The notes below the pieces were generated by a model. That model worked only from the letters and a program-made list of their open reading frames with translations. It was not told where the DNA came from and ran no database searches. A stretch of 30,958 bases of DNA, from the NCBI GenBank assembly GCA_018672145.1, contig JABHGH010000022.1:1-30958 (forward strand), written 5' to 3'. Source of the stretch: Flavobacteriaceae bacterium (GTDB taxonomy: Bacteria; Bacteroidota; Bacteroidia; Flavobacteriales; Flavobacteriaceae). This document shows, one piece after another, positions 20,318-28,959 of the stretch (the stretch's first letter is position 1; each line of letters begins with the position of its first letter). Position numbers and translations under genes: made by a program.

Positions 20318-21802
20318 ATGGAATCTTTGGCTACACAGAATGTTCGCATATTTAATTCCCTAAATGGAATTAAAGAAGACTTTACTCCTATCAACAAAAA
20401 AAGTGTAGGGATGTATGTCTGTGGCCCAACTGTTTACAGTAAAGTTCACTTAGGAAATTGTCGAACCTTCATTTCTTTTGACATTGTCTATAGATACTTG
20501 AAATTTCTTGGATACAAAGTACGTTATGTCCGCAACATTACAGATGCTGGTCATCTCGAAAATGATGCAGACGAAGGAGAGGATCGCATTGCAAAAAAAG
20601 CGAGAATTGAAGAGATTGAACCAATGGAAGTTGTTCAGAAATACACTGTTGACTTCCATCAAACTCTAACAAAATTCAACACCCTCCCCCCTAGCATAGA
20701 GCCAACAGCGACAGGACATATCGTAGAACAAATCGAAGTCATCAAGCAAATCTTAGAAGCAGGATTTGCCTATGAAATTGATGGCTCCGTATACTTTGAT
20801 GTTATAAAATTCAACAAAACTTCAACCTATGGAAAATTAAGTGGTCGTAAGCTTGAGGATATGATCCATAATACAAGAGAAACTAGCGGGCAGAGCGAAA
20901 AACAAAACCCGCAAGATTTTGCCTTGTGGAAAAGAGCGCAACCCGAACACATTATGCGTTGGCCTTCACCATGGAGTGATGGCTTCCCAGGTTGGCATCT
21001 TGAATGTACTGCTATGAGCACTAAGTATCTTGGCAATCAGTTTGATATTCATGGTGGAGGGATGGATCTTAAATTTCCTCATCACGAATGTGAAATAGCG
21101 CAAGGAGAAGCAATCTCTAGCCAAACGCCCGCAAAATTTTGGGTTCATGCTAACATGCTTACCCTTAATGGGAAAAAAATGGCTAAAAGCACAGGGAACA
21201 ACATCTTGCCCGATGAGATTTTTGATGGCTCAAATTCAATCATGAAGCGTGCTTTCTCCCCTGCAGTAACACGATTCTTTATGCTTCAAGCACACTATCG
21301 GTCTGTGCTTGACATCAGCAACGATGCTATGGTCGCATCAGAAAAAGGATTTTCGAAACTCATGCAAGCTGTTGTTCTTTCAAACACAGTAGAAACTTCT
21401 GCAGTTACGACAGACTTTGATGTATTGAACTGGAAGCAGAAGTGTTATGATGCCATGAATGATGATTTTAACACACCTATTCTTATAGCAAATCTTTTTG
21501 ATGCCGTAAAGTTTATTCAAAACCTCCAGGGTGGCAGAGCAACAATAAGCGAGAATGATCTGAAAACTCTCAACTCAACATTGCACGATTTTGTAACTAA
21601 TGTATTGGGATTGGTCAATGAAGAAGAAAATGACAATGACAACTACCTAAACGGCGCCATGTCATTGCTGATTGAGTTGCGTAACGATGCAAGAAACCGC
21701 AAGGATTTTGAGACTTCAGATAAAATACGTGATGCATTGCATAATGTTGGAATCGAATTAAAAGATGGATCACAAGACACCACATATACCTTGAGAAAGT
21801 GA
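20318..21802 (+). CDS. cysS: Cysteinyl-tRNA synthetase
   Basis: Charges tRNA-Cys. A class I synthetase of 494 residues. Motifs: MYVCGPTVYSKVHLGNCRTF (32-51), including the zinc-ligand Cys35 and the HIGH-equivalent HLGN; the other zinc ligands Cys230 in GWHLECTAMS and His/Glu in FPHHECEIAQ (253-262); and the KMSKS-equivalent KMAKS (287-291) followed by TGN. The C-terminal DALR-type helical domain occupies roughly 380-494. The ATG at 20318 is seven bases after folE. The TGA stop overlaps the yidD GTG start as GTGA. Confidence 0.97.
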   Translation: MESLATQNVRIFNSLNGIKEDFTPINKKSVGMYVCGPTVYSKVHLGNCRTFISFDIVYRYLKFLGYKVRYVRNITDAGHLENDADEGEDRIAKKARIEEIEPMEVVQKYTVDFHQTLTKFNTLPPSIEPTATGHIVEQIEVIKQILEAGFAYEIDGSVYFDVIKFNKTSTYGKLSGRKLEDMIHNTRETSGQSEKQNPQDFALWKRAQPEHIMRWPSPWSDGFPGWHLECTAMSTKYLGNQFDIHGGGMDLKFPHHECEIAQGEAISSQTPAKFWVHANMLTLNGKKMAKSTGNNILPDEIFDGSNSIMKRAFSPAVTRFFMLQAHYRSVLDISNDAMVASEKGFSKLMQAVVLSNTVETSAVTTDFDVLNWKQKCYDAMNDDFNTPILIANLFDAVKFIQNLQGGRATISENDLKTLNSTLHDFVTNVLGLVNEEENDNDNYLNGAMSLLIELRNDARNRKDFETSDKIRDALHNVGIELKDGSQDTTYTLRK

Positions 21803-22020
21803 AAAAAATCTTGACTTTCCCATTTTTATTTATAATCAAGGTTTACCAAACAATCATCTCTCCTTTTTTTCCTGCAAGCTGCCGTTTTCACCCTACGTGC
21901 TCCCACTATGCAATTGAATCTTTACAAAAACACGGTCTTTTTATTGGGCTTCGTTTAACGATTATCCGTATTACGAAATGTCATCCTTGGGGTGGAAAGG
22001 GACATGATCCTGTTCCTTAA
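21799..22020 (+). CDS. yidD: Membrane protein insertion efficiency factor YidD
   Basis: A small membrane-associated protein thought to assist YidC/Sec-dependent insertion. The 73 residues carry the family pattern: an amphipathic N-terminus FPFLFIIKVYQTIISPFF, then ASCRFHPTCSHYAIESLQKHG with conserved cysteines, and RITKCHPWGGKGHDPVP. The start is GTG at 21799, overlapping the cysS stop as GTGA; no ATG precedes the domain. Its position beside lgt and opposite secDF groups membrane- and envelope-biogenesis genes. Confidence 0.95.
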   Translation: MKKILTFPFLFIIKVYQTIISPFFPASCRFHPTCSHYAIESLQKHGLFIGLRLTIIRITKCHPWGGKGHDPVP

Positions 22021-22061
22021 TCTTTCTTTCTCAAAATACTATATTTACAAAAATCTCAATT

Positions 22062-22889
22062 ATGATTCTTCTTAAGTTTGAATGGACTCCTAATGAAACG
22101 ATTATCAAAATCGGATCCTTTGGCCTGCATTACTACAGTCTGATGTTTGTCATTGCATTTGGAGTTGGATACTACATGATGCAAAAGTTTTATCGCCATG
22201 AAAAGGTGTCTGAATCTTTTGTTGAACAGCTCTTTGTTTACACCATCATTGGCACATTATTAGGAGCCAGATTGGGCGAAGTGTTCTTCTACAATTGGGA
22301 TTATTTTCAAAATCACTTGGTCGAAATCCTACTGCCTATAAAAGAAACACCTAATGGGTGGGAATTTTCTGGATATCGAGGATTAGCTAGCCATGGAGCA
22401 GCTGTTGGTATTATCACCTCACTCTTTATTTATCAGAAAAAATACAGCTATAAACCTCTTCTTTGGATTTTAGACCGCTTGGCAATTACGGTGGCTTTTG
22501 CAGGTATTTTTATTCGCATTGGCAACTTTTTTAATTCTGAAATTGTTGGCAAATACAGCAACAGTGAATTTGGGGTCGTCTTTCTAAATCGTGGAGAAGT
22601 CATGCCAAGGCATCCTGCACAACTTTATGAGTCTTTGGGGTATCTTGTAGTTTTTATCATCTTGCGTCACTTATATTGGAACACCAATCGAAAAGACCAA
22701 ACGGGTTTTATTTTAGGAGCTTTTTTCGCTTTGCTATTCAGCGTACGCTTTCTTGTGGAATTCATCAAAGAAAGCCAAGGTGGTTTTGAGTCCGCTTTGG
22801 GAATATTTTCAACAGGACAATGGCTAAGCATACCGCTTATTCTTGTCGGTCTCTTTTTAATAAACAGAGCAAGAAAACAATCTCAGTAA
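22062..22889 (+). CDS. lgt: Prolipoprotein diacylglyceryl transferase
   Basis: Transfers diacylglycerol from phosphatidylglycerol to the lipobox cysteine, as needed by the lipoprotein at 16986. A polytopic inner-membrane protein of 275 residues with about seven helices. The signature RIGNFFNSEIVG (152-163) and SHGA (110-113) are present, together with GARLGEVFFYNWDYF (68-82) and PRHPAQLYES. The ATG at 22062 is 41 bases after yidD. A one-mismatch promoter-like TATATTTA lies upstream, so a separate promoter is possible. It converges on secDF with only seven bases between the stop codons. Confidence 0.96.
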   Translation: MILLKFEWTPNETIIKIGSFGLHYYSLMFVIAFGVGYYMMQKFYRHEKVSESFVEQLFVYTIIGTLLGARLGEVFFYNWDYFQNHLVEILLPIKETPNGWEFSGYRGLASHGAAVGIITSLFIYQKKYSYKPLLWILDRLAITVAFAGIFIRIGNFFNSEIVGKYSNSEFGVVFLNRGEVMPRHPAQLYESLGYLVVFIILRHLYWNTNRKDQTGFILGAFFALLFSVRFLVEFIKESQGGFESALGIFSTGQWLSIPLILVGLFLINRARKQSQ

Positions 22890-22908
22890 ACTGAGGTTAC
22901 TCTTTTTT
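22879..22908. terminator. Possible shared terminator between lgt and secDF
   Basis: An eight-pair hairpin (AATCTCAG/CTGAGGTT with one T-G wobble, loop TAAA, 22879-22898) overlaps the lgt stop codon and is followed on the plus strand by six Ts at 22903-22908. It could terminate lgt; on the minus strand the T-tract is poorer (TTGTTTTC). Overlap with coding sequence at both ends keeps confidence moderate. Confidence 0.45.
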
Positions 22909-25845
22909 CTCTTCCTTTAAAGATTTTTTAGACAACGTATCGAACATTATTGGTGTTGCAATAAACATTGACGAATATGTTCCAACAATCACTCCGACAA
23001 TCAACGCAAACATAAACCCACGTATCGCTTCACCTCCAAAGAGGAAGATTGCGAGAAGAACAACAAGCGTTGTCAACGAAGTGTTTAAGGTACGGCTCAG
23101 TGTACTATTCAGTGCAGTATTGACGATTTGAGCATATGGCCAGCTACTGTGTATGCGAGCAAACTCACGAATACGGTCAAACACAACCACGGTGTCATTC
23201 AGCGAGTAACCAATCACTGTCAACACAGCCGCAATAAATGCTTGGTTAATCTCCATGTTAAATGGCATAAACGTATATGTGAGTGAAAATATACCCAACA
23301 CTACCAAGACATCGTGGAATACTGCTGCAACTGCTCCAAGTGAAAATTGCCACTTACGGAAGCGTAAAAGAATGTAAAGAAACACGACAATCAAAGAGCC
23401 AAATACGGCTAAAAAGGAGTTTTTCTTAATGTCATCGGCAATGGTTGGTCCAACTTTGATCGATGACATAATTCCGATTTCCTTTTTCTCGCTGATAGTG
23501 GCAAAGCTTATATAATCAGTCCCATCAGGAAGATACGATTGCAAAGCACTGTACATCAGCTGTTTAATTTCATCATCCACAGCTGCGCCTTCAACATCGA
23601 CTTTATAATTGGTGGTGATTTTAAGTTGGTTGTCATTCCCAAATATTTTTGCTTCAGCGTTCCCCAAAACCGTGACAAGATCAGATTGAACTTCTGCAGA
23701 ATTGATCGCTTGGTCAAAACGAACCGTATAGGAACGTCCACCAACAAAATCGACACCTTGATTTAACCCGTTGGTAAACAATGAGGAAACAGCAACAATA
23801 ATCAACACACCAGAAATCAAATAAGCGAACTTGCGTTTTGTCAGGAAAGTGATGGTTAAATTTCTAAATAAATTTTTCGTTATGGATGTCGAAAATGCAA
23901 GTGATTTCTTTTTAGCAACACGAGAGTCGACCAAGATTCTAGTGATGAAAATCGCTGTAAAAAGAGAAGTCGCGATACCAATCAGCAAGGTTGTAGCAAA
24001 ACCTTTGATCGGACCTGTTCCAAACAAGAACAAGATCAAAGCTGTCAAGCCTGTTGTAATGTTAGCATCTAAGATAGAGGAAAGTGCATTTTGAAAACCA
24101 TCTGAAACAGAAAGCTTCAACCCTTTTTCTTTATTTAACTCCTCACGAATTCTTTCGAAAATAAGAACATTGGCGTCAACAGACATACCAATTGTTAGTA
24201 CTATACCAGCGATGCCCGGAAGCGTAAGAACTGCGCCTAAGCCAGCGAGTATTCCAAAAATTAGTATGATATTTAATGTCAAGGCGATATCAGCAAAAAA
24301 CCCTGCTCGACCGTAATAGAACATCATCCAAACGAGAACAAGAATTAACGCAATCATAAACGAATTGACACCACTTTCAATTGCCTCCGCTCCTAATGAT
24401 GGGCCAATGATTTCAGATTGAATAATTTCAGCTGCCGCTGGGAGTTTACCAGCACGTAGTACATTTGCTAAATCCGTTGCTTCGTTTACCGAAAACTGGC
24501 CCGAAATTTCAGAGCGTCCTCCAGAAATGGCACCTTTTGAAACACCAGGCGCAGAATAGACGAGATTGTCAAGTACAATAGCGATATTTCCATTCTCACG
24601 AAATGCTTTTCCTGTCATTTCTTCCCAAATACGCGCGCCTTTTGCATTCATTTGCATGCTTACGGCTGGAGAGTTGAATTGGTCGTATGTACTTCTAGCA
24701 TCAACAATAACACTACCCCCTAATGGAGGTGTGTTTGATCGGTTTGCGCGAATAGCATATAAATCAACAAGTTCAGAATTTGGATCGCCTTTACTCCACA
24801 GAAACTTTGTGAATCTAAGCTCGGCAGGCAAAAGGCTTCTTACTTCAGAGCGTCTGAGGTAACTGTCAAAGATTGGTTGGTCTTTTTCAGCAATTCTGAC
24901 CAATACCGGACCTGGAAAATCGGAGTCAACAATCAAATCAAAAATTGGATTTTGAACAACCGAAACCGAATCTTGTTGCGCTTCGATATCTGCTAGCAAG
25001 TCATCAATTTCAGAATCATCATCTTTTGGTTCATCTGTTGGTTTTTGAACCACAATAGATTTTAGCGTTTCGTTTGCTTGAAACAAGAAGTTCAATAATT
25101 TGTCTTTTGATTCTGTTTCCCAGAACTCAAGTTGCGCTGTGCTTTGCAATAAATTCTTTACACGATCAATGTCACGTGCGCCAGGAAGCTCAACCAAAAT
25201 ACGGCCAGAATTTCCAAGTCGTTGAATGTTTGGTTGTGTAACGCCAAACTTGTCAATACGTTTACGTAGCACCTCGAATGCAGAAACAATAGACTCGTCT
25301 ATTTTAATGCGGATGATAGGTCTAGCCTCCTCATCGGACATATCAATACGAATATCATCGCTTAATGTACGATTGGCAAATATGCTAGGGCTCGCTAATT
25401 TTTGATCTCCTTTTAAAGATTCAAAAGCAGTGAAAAAGCTTTCTACATAACTTTCGTCAGAAGACTTCTGCAGCTCGTCCGCTTGGCCAAGTGCTTGGTT
25501 AAACAATGGACTACGTGTGTTTTCGGCAAGACCTTTAAGGATGTCTTTTACCGAAATTTGAAGAATTACATTGATTCCTCCTTTGAGGTCAAGGCCTTTG
25601 TTGAGTTCTCTAGCTTTAGCATTGGTATAACCAAAATGATGATCACTAGCAACAGAATCAAGGTATTGACGTTCGGTTGCATTTAATGCATCAAAATAAT
25701 TAGGTGTGTTGGCATCAACCTGAGATTCAGCATATAATCGTGCCTTATCTTCCGTTTGATTAACAATAAAAGTGAAAGAGAGTTGGTATATACTTACCAA
25801 CACAAACAACACAGCGAATAATTTTACGAGTCCGTTATTTTGCAT
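22897..25845 (-). CDS. secDF: Fused protein translocase subunit SecDF
   Basis: Proton-driven accessory of SecYEG that pulls exported proteins across the inner membrane. SecD and SecF are fused into one chain of 982 residues. The SecD half shows GLDLKGGINVILQ (84-96) after the first helix and a large periplasmic region, with a flexible acidic stretch around DEPKDDDSEIDDLLADIEAQ. Then come helices including TIGMSVDANVLIFERIREE. The SecF half starts after a helix near FAYLISGVLIIVAVSSLF and has QGVDFVGGRSYTVRFD and GYSLNDTVVVFDRIREF. Twelve helices are expected overall. The ATG at 25845 follows its own predicted -7 element by 29 bases. Confidence 0.97.
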   Translation of the reverse strand: MQNNGLVKLFAVLFVLVSIYQLSFTFIVNQTEDKARLYAESQVDANTPNYFDALNATERQYLDSVASDHHFGYTNAKARELNKGLDLKGGINVILQISVKDILKGLAENTRSPLFNQALGQADELQKSSDESYVESFFTAFESLKGDQKLASPSIFANRTLSDDIRIDMSDEEARPIIRIKIDESIVSAFEVLRKRIDKFGVTQPNIQRLGNSGRILVELPGARDIDRVKNLLQSTAQLEFWETESKDKLLNFLFQANETLKSIVVQKPTDEPKDDDSEIDDLLADIEAQQDSVSVVQNPIFDLIVDSDFPGPVLVRIAEKDQPIFDSYLRRSEVRSLLPAELRFTKFLWSKGDPNSELVDLYAIRANRSNTPPLGGSVIVDARSTYDQFNSPAVSMQMNAKGARIWEEMTGKAFRENGNIAIVLDNLVYSAPGVSKGAISGGRSEISGQFSVNEATDLANVLRAGKLPAAAEIIQSEIIGPSLGAEAIESGVNSFMIALILVLVWMMFYYGRAGFFADIALTLNIILIFGILAGLGAVLTLPGIAGIVLTIGMSVDANVLIFERIREELNKEKGLKLSVSDGFQNALSSILDANITTGLTALILFLFGTGPIKGFATTLLIGIATSLFTAIFITRILVDSRVAKKKSLAFSTSITKNLFRNLTITFLTKRKFAYLISGVLIIVAVSSLFTNGLNQGVDFVGGRSYTVRFDQAINSAEVQSDLVTVLGNAEAKIFGNDNQLKITTNYKVDVEGAAVDDEIKQLMYSALQSYLPDGTDYISFATISEKKEIGIMSSIKVGPTIADDIKKNSFLAVFGSLIVVFLYILLRFRKWQFSLGAVAAVFHDVLVVLGIFSLTYTFMPFNMEINQAFIAAVLTVIGYSLNDTVVVFDRIREFARIHSSWPYAQIVNTALNSTLSRTLNTSLTTLVVLLAIFLFGGEAIRGFMFALIVGVIVGTYSSMFIATPIMFDTLSKKSLKEEKKE

Positions 25846-25874
25846 GACAGTTTGTTTTTAATCATATAAGCAGG

Positions 25875-25882
25875 CAAATATA
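25875..25882 (-). promoter_or_regulatory. Predicted -7 element of secDF
   Basis: Minus-strand TATATTTG matches TAnnTTTG, 29 bases before the secDF ATG, in the 69-base gap after mdh. No -33 TTG at standard spacing. Confidence 0.5.
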
Positions 25883-25914
25883 ACGCTAACTTATAATAAA
25901 GTTGTGAAATTAAA

Positions 25915-26856
25915 TTAATCTGATTTTAGAATTCCTGATAGAGCATTGTTCATCGTCCGAACAGCAGAAGCACTTTTGTTAAATGCTGATTTCTCATCAG
26001 GATCTAAATTCAAGTCAACAATGGCCTCCCATCCATTTCTTCCGATGATCGTAGGCACACCAATACAGAGATCTGAATGCCCATACTCCCCATCGAGCAT
26101 GACAGAGCAAGGAATAATTCTTTTTTGGTCGTGGAGAATGCTGTTTACCAAATAGGCAACCGATGCGCCAGGTGCATACCAAGCAGAGGTTCCAAGTAGT
26201 TTTGTTAAAGTAGCACCTCCTACCATTGTAGCAGAAGCCACCTCCTCCAGTTGCTTAGCAGATAGAATAGATGATACCGGGATTCCGTTGTGTGTAGCAA
26301 GACGAGTAAGCGGAATCATCGTTGTATCTCCATGCCCTCCGATGACCATACCATGAATATCGTTGGCGGGCTTATCCAAAGCCAATGACAAATATGTTTT
26401 GAAGCGACTGCTATCCAGAGCTCCTCCCATACCGATTACTCGGTTTTTTGGTAAGCCAGTTGATTTTAAAGTTAAATAAGTCATGGTGTCCATTGGGTTT
26501 GACACGACAACAATTACGGTTTTAGGCGAGTGTTCTAGCACTTGATCAGCAACGCCTTTAACGATTCCAGCATTGATGCCAATAAGTTCTTCACGTGTCA
26601 TTCCAGGCTTACGCGGTACTCCTGATGTAATTACGACAACATCACTATTTGCTGTTTTTGAATAGTCTGATGTTGTGCCAACAATGCGTGTGTTGAACCC
26701 TAAGGTTGTGGCCGTTTGCATCATATCAAGTGCTTTACCTTCTGCAAAACCCTCTTTGATATCAAGCAAAACAACTTCACTAGCCATTCCTTGATAGGCA
26801 ATAGCATCTGCGCAAGTAGCGCCAACATTACCAGCGCCTACAATTGTTACTTTCAT
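25915..26856 (-). CDS. mdh: Malate dehydrogenase (LDH-like)
   Basis: NAD-dependent oxidation of malate to oxaloacetate in the TCA cycle. An LDH-fold enzyme of 313 residues: GAGNVGATCA (7-16) for NAD binding, Arg82 and Arg88 within PRKPGMTR, which favours malate over lactate, VVVSNPMDTM (116-125), the substrate arginine Arg151 and the catalytic His175 in GGHGDTTM. The ATG at 26856 is 46 bases downstream of gyrB, and no promoter element is apparent in that gap, so co-transcription with gyrB is likely. Confidence 0.97.
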   Translation of the reverse strand: MKVTIVGAGNVGATCADAIAYQGMASEVVLLDIKEGFAEGKALDMMQTATTLGFNTRIVGTTSDYSKTANSDVVVITSGVPRKPGMTREELIGINAGIVKGVADQVLEHSPKTVIVVVSNPMDTMTYLTLKSTGLPKNRVIGMGGALDSSRFKTYLSLALDKPANDIHGMVIGGHGDTTMIPLTRLATHNGIPVSSILSAKQLEEVASATMVGGATLTKLLGTSAWYAPGASVAYLVNSILHDQKRIIPCSVMLDGEYGHSDLCIGVPTIIGRNGWEAIVDLNLDPDEKSAFNKSASAVRTMNNALSGILKSD

Positions 26857-26902
26857 TGGTTTGTATTCTTAATTTTGGAATTCGTTTTATTTTTGATTTG
26901 TC

Positions 26903-28837
26903 TTAGGCATCAATATTTGCATATTTTGCATTCTTCTCTATAAATTCTCTTCGGGGTGGAACTTCATCTCCCATAAGCATAGAAAAAATACGGTCGGCCT
27001 CGCCACCATTATCAATAGTCACTTGACGGAGTGTTCGATACTCTGGATTCATTGTCGTTTCCCACAATTGACCAGCGTTCATCTCTCCAAGACCTTTGTA
27101 TCGCTGAACCGAGCTTCCTTGCCCGAATTCTTTTTGCAATATATCCCGCTGATCGTCACTCCAAGCATACTGCTTTTTAGCTCCTTTCTTAACCAAATAT
27201 AGCGGGGGTGTGGCTATATAAATATATCCGTTTTCGATGAGCTCACGCATATAACGGAAAAAGAAAGTTAAAATCAGTGTAGAAATGTGGCTCCCATCGA
27301 CATCCGCATCACACATAATCACAATTTTATGATAACGTAATTTGTCTAGATTTAGAGCTTTGCTATCTTCCTCTGTACCTATTGTGACACCTAATGCGGT
27401 GTAGATGTTTCGAATTTCTTCGTTCTCAAACACTTTATGCTGCATGGCCTTCTCGACATTCAAGATTTTTCCACGAAGAGGAAGGATCGCTTGAAAGTGT
27501 CTGTCACGACCTTGTTTGGCCGTACCACCCGCAGAATCTCCCTCGACAAGGAATACTTCACATTCAGCAGGATCTTGCGAAGCACAGTCAGAGAGTTTTC
27601 CAGGAAGTCCTCCTCCACTCATGACGGTCTTACGTTGCACCATTTCTCGAGCTTTCCGAGCAGCATGTCGCGCATGAGCTGCCAAAATAACTTTCTCAAC
27701 GATTATCTTTGCGTCGTTGGGATGTTCCTCCAAATAGCTTTCTAGCATTTCAGAAACGGTCTGAGAAACTGCCGAGGTTACATCTCGGTTACCTAGTTTG
27801 GTTTTTGTTTGCCCTTCAAATTGTGGCTCTGCTACTTTAACAGAGACAATAGCAGTCAATCCCTCACGGAAATCATCACCTGAAATTTCAAACTTGAGCT
27901 TGTCAAGCATCCCTGAAGCATCCGCGTACTTCTTCAATGTAGATGTTAATCCTCTTCTAAACCCAGAAAGGTGTGTTCCTCCCTCGTGGGTGTTAATGTT
28001 ATTCACATAAGAGTGAAGGTTTTCGTTGAACGAGGTGTTGTAAACCATCGCAACCTCAACAGGAATATCGTTTTTTGAACCTTCCATAGAAATCACTTCC
28101 TCAATCAATGGCTCTCGATTCGCGTCAAGAAAACGAATAAATTCTTTTAATCCTTCTTTAGATTGAAAAAGTTCACCTTCTTCGTTTGGATCATCACCTC
28201 TTAGATCAATTAAGCGTAGTGAAATTCCTTTATTAAGATAAGCCAACTCACGAAGTCTGCCTGCCAAAGTATCATAATTAAAATCAATGGTCTGAACAAA
28301 AATGGTGGTGTCAGGGGTGAAAGTGACGATCGTTCCTGTTTTGTCTGTTGTCCCAATTTTTTTAACATCATAGAGTGCTTTCCCTCGCTCATATTCCTGC
28401 TCCCAGACTTCACCGTCGCGATGAACTGTAGCCCTCATATGCTGAGACAATGCATTCACACAAGAAACTCCAACTCCGTGAAGTCCCCCAGAAACTTTAT
28501 ACGAATCTTTATCAAATTTTCCTCCTGCTCCAATCTTTGTCATAACGACTTCAAGTGCAGAAACTCCTTCTTTCTTATGTATTCCAACAGGGATTCCTCG
28601 TCCGTTATCCTCTACCATCAAGGATTGATCGGCGTTGATTGTCACTGTGATTACATCACAGTGGCCAGCAAGAGCTTCATCAATTGAATTATCGACGACT
28701 TCATAGACCAAATGGTGTAATCCACGAACGCCGACATCCCCAATGTACATGGACGGACGCTTTCTAACATGCTCCATGCCTTCTAGGGCCTGAATACTGT
28801 CTGCTGAATATTGATTTTCTTGGTTATTTTCACTCAT
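26903..28837 (-). CDS. gyrB: DNA gyrase subunit B
   Basis: ATPase subunit of DNA gyrase. GHKL ATPase: EVVDNSIDEA (46-55; Glu46, Asn50), EDNGRGIPVG (76-85) and GLHGVGVSCVNAL. The transducer domain follows. The TOPRIM domain has VEGDSAGG, PLRGKILNVEKA and DADVDGSH. The C-terminus is VQRYKGLGEMNAGQLWETTM and DEVPPRREFIEKNA. Length 644 is normal for a gyrase B lacking the extra enteric insertion; ParE is less likely given the full gyrase-type C-terminal end. The ATG at 28837 has a -7 element 37 bases upstream and an inverted repeat further upstream. Confidence 0.95.
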   Translation of the reverse strand: MSENNQENQYSADSIQALEGMEHVRKRPSMYIGDVGVRGLHHLVYEVVDNSIDEALAGHCDVITVTINADQSLMVEDNGRGIPVGIHKKEGVSALEVVMTKIGAGGKFDKDSYKVSGGLHGVGVSCVNALSQHMRATVHRDGEVWEQEYERGKALYDVKKIGTTDKTGTIVTFTPDTTIFVQTIDFNYDTLAGRLRELAYLNKGISLRLIDLRGDDPNEEGELFQSKEGLKEFIRFLDANREPLIEEVISMEGSKNDIPVEVAMVYNTSFNENLHSYVNNINTHEGGTHLSGFRRGLTSTLKKYADASGMLDKLKFEISGDDFREGLTAIVSVKVAEPQFEGQTKTKLGNRDVTSAVSQTVSEMLESYLEEHPNDAKIIVEKVILAAHARHAARKAREMVQRKTVMSGGGLPGKLSDCASQDPAECEVFLVEGDSAGGTAKQGRDRHFQAILPLRGKILNVEKAMQHKVFENEEIRNIYTALGVTIGTEEDSKALNLDKLRYHKIVIMCDADVDGSHISTLILTFFFRYMRELIENGYIYIATPPLYLVKKGAKKQYAWSDDQRDILQKEFGQGSSVQRYKGLGEMNAGQLWETTMNPEYRTLRQVTIDNGGEADRIFSMLMGDEVPPRREFIEKNAKYANIDA

Positions 28838-28874
28838 AGTTCTTGGTAATTTATTTAACTAAACCACATTCTAT

Positions 28875-28882
28875 CAAAGATA
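28875..28882 (-). promoter_or_regulatory. Predicted -7 element of gyrB
   Basis: Minus-strand TATCTTTG matches TAnnTTTG, 37 bases before the gyrB ATG. No TTG occurs at the -33 position. An interrupted inverted repeat begins 11 bases upstream, in the promoter spacer and -33 region. Confidence 0.55.
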
Positions 28883-28892
28883 CCGCTAATCA

Positions 28893-28920
28893 TACGATTT
28901 AACTTATTGATAAGATCGTA
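28893..28920. repeat. Interrupted inverted repeat in the gyrB promoter region
   Basis: TACGAT (28893-28898) pairs with ATCGTA (28915-28920), and inside it CTTAT (28903-28907) pairs with ATAAG (28910-28914). A TTAA bulge lies on one side only. It covers the -33 region and upstream side of the gyrB promoter, so it could bind a regulator or respond to supercoiling by extruding. Confidence 0.45.
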
Positions 28921-28959
28921 AAATCGGCAAGTTATTAACAACAATGTGTGAAAAAAAAC

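Noticed and set aside
28926..28952. Possible DnaA boxes (TTATTAACA and TGTGTGAAA) upstream of gyrB, suggesting an origin
   Set aside because: Each differs from the DnaA-box consensus at two or more positions, there is no cluster, and dnaA/dnaN are absent from the window.
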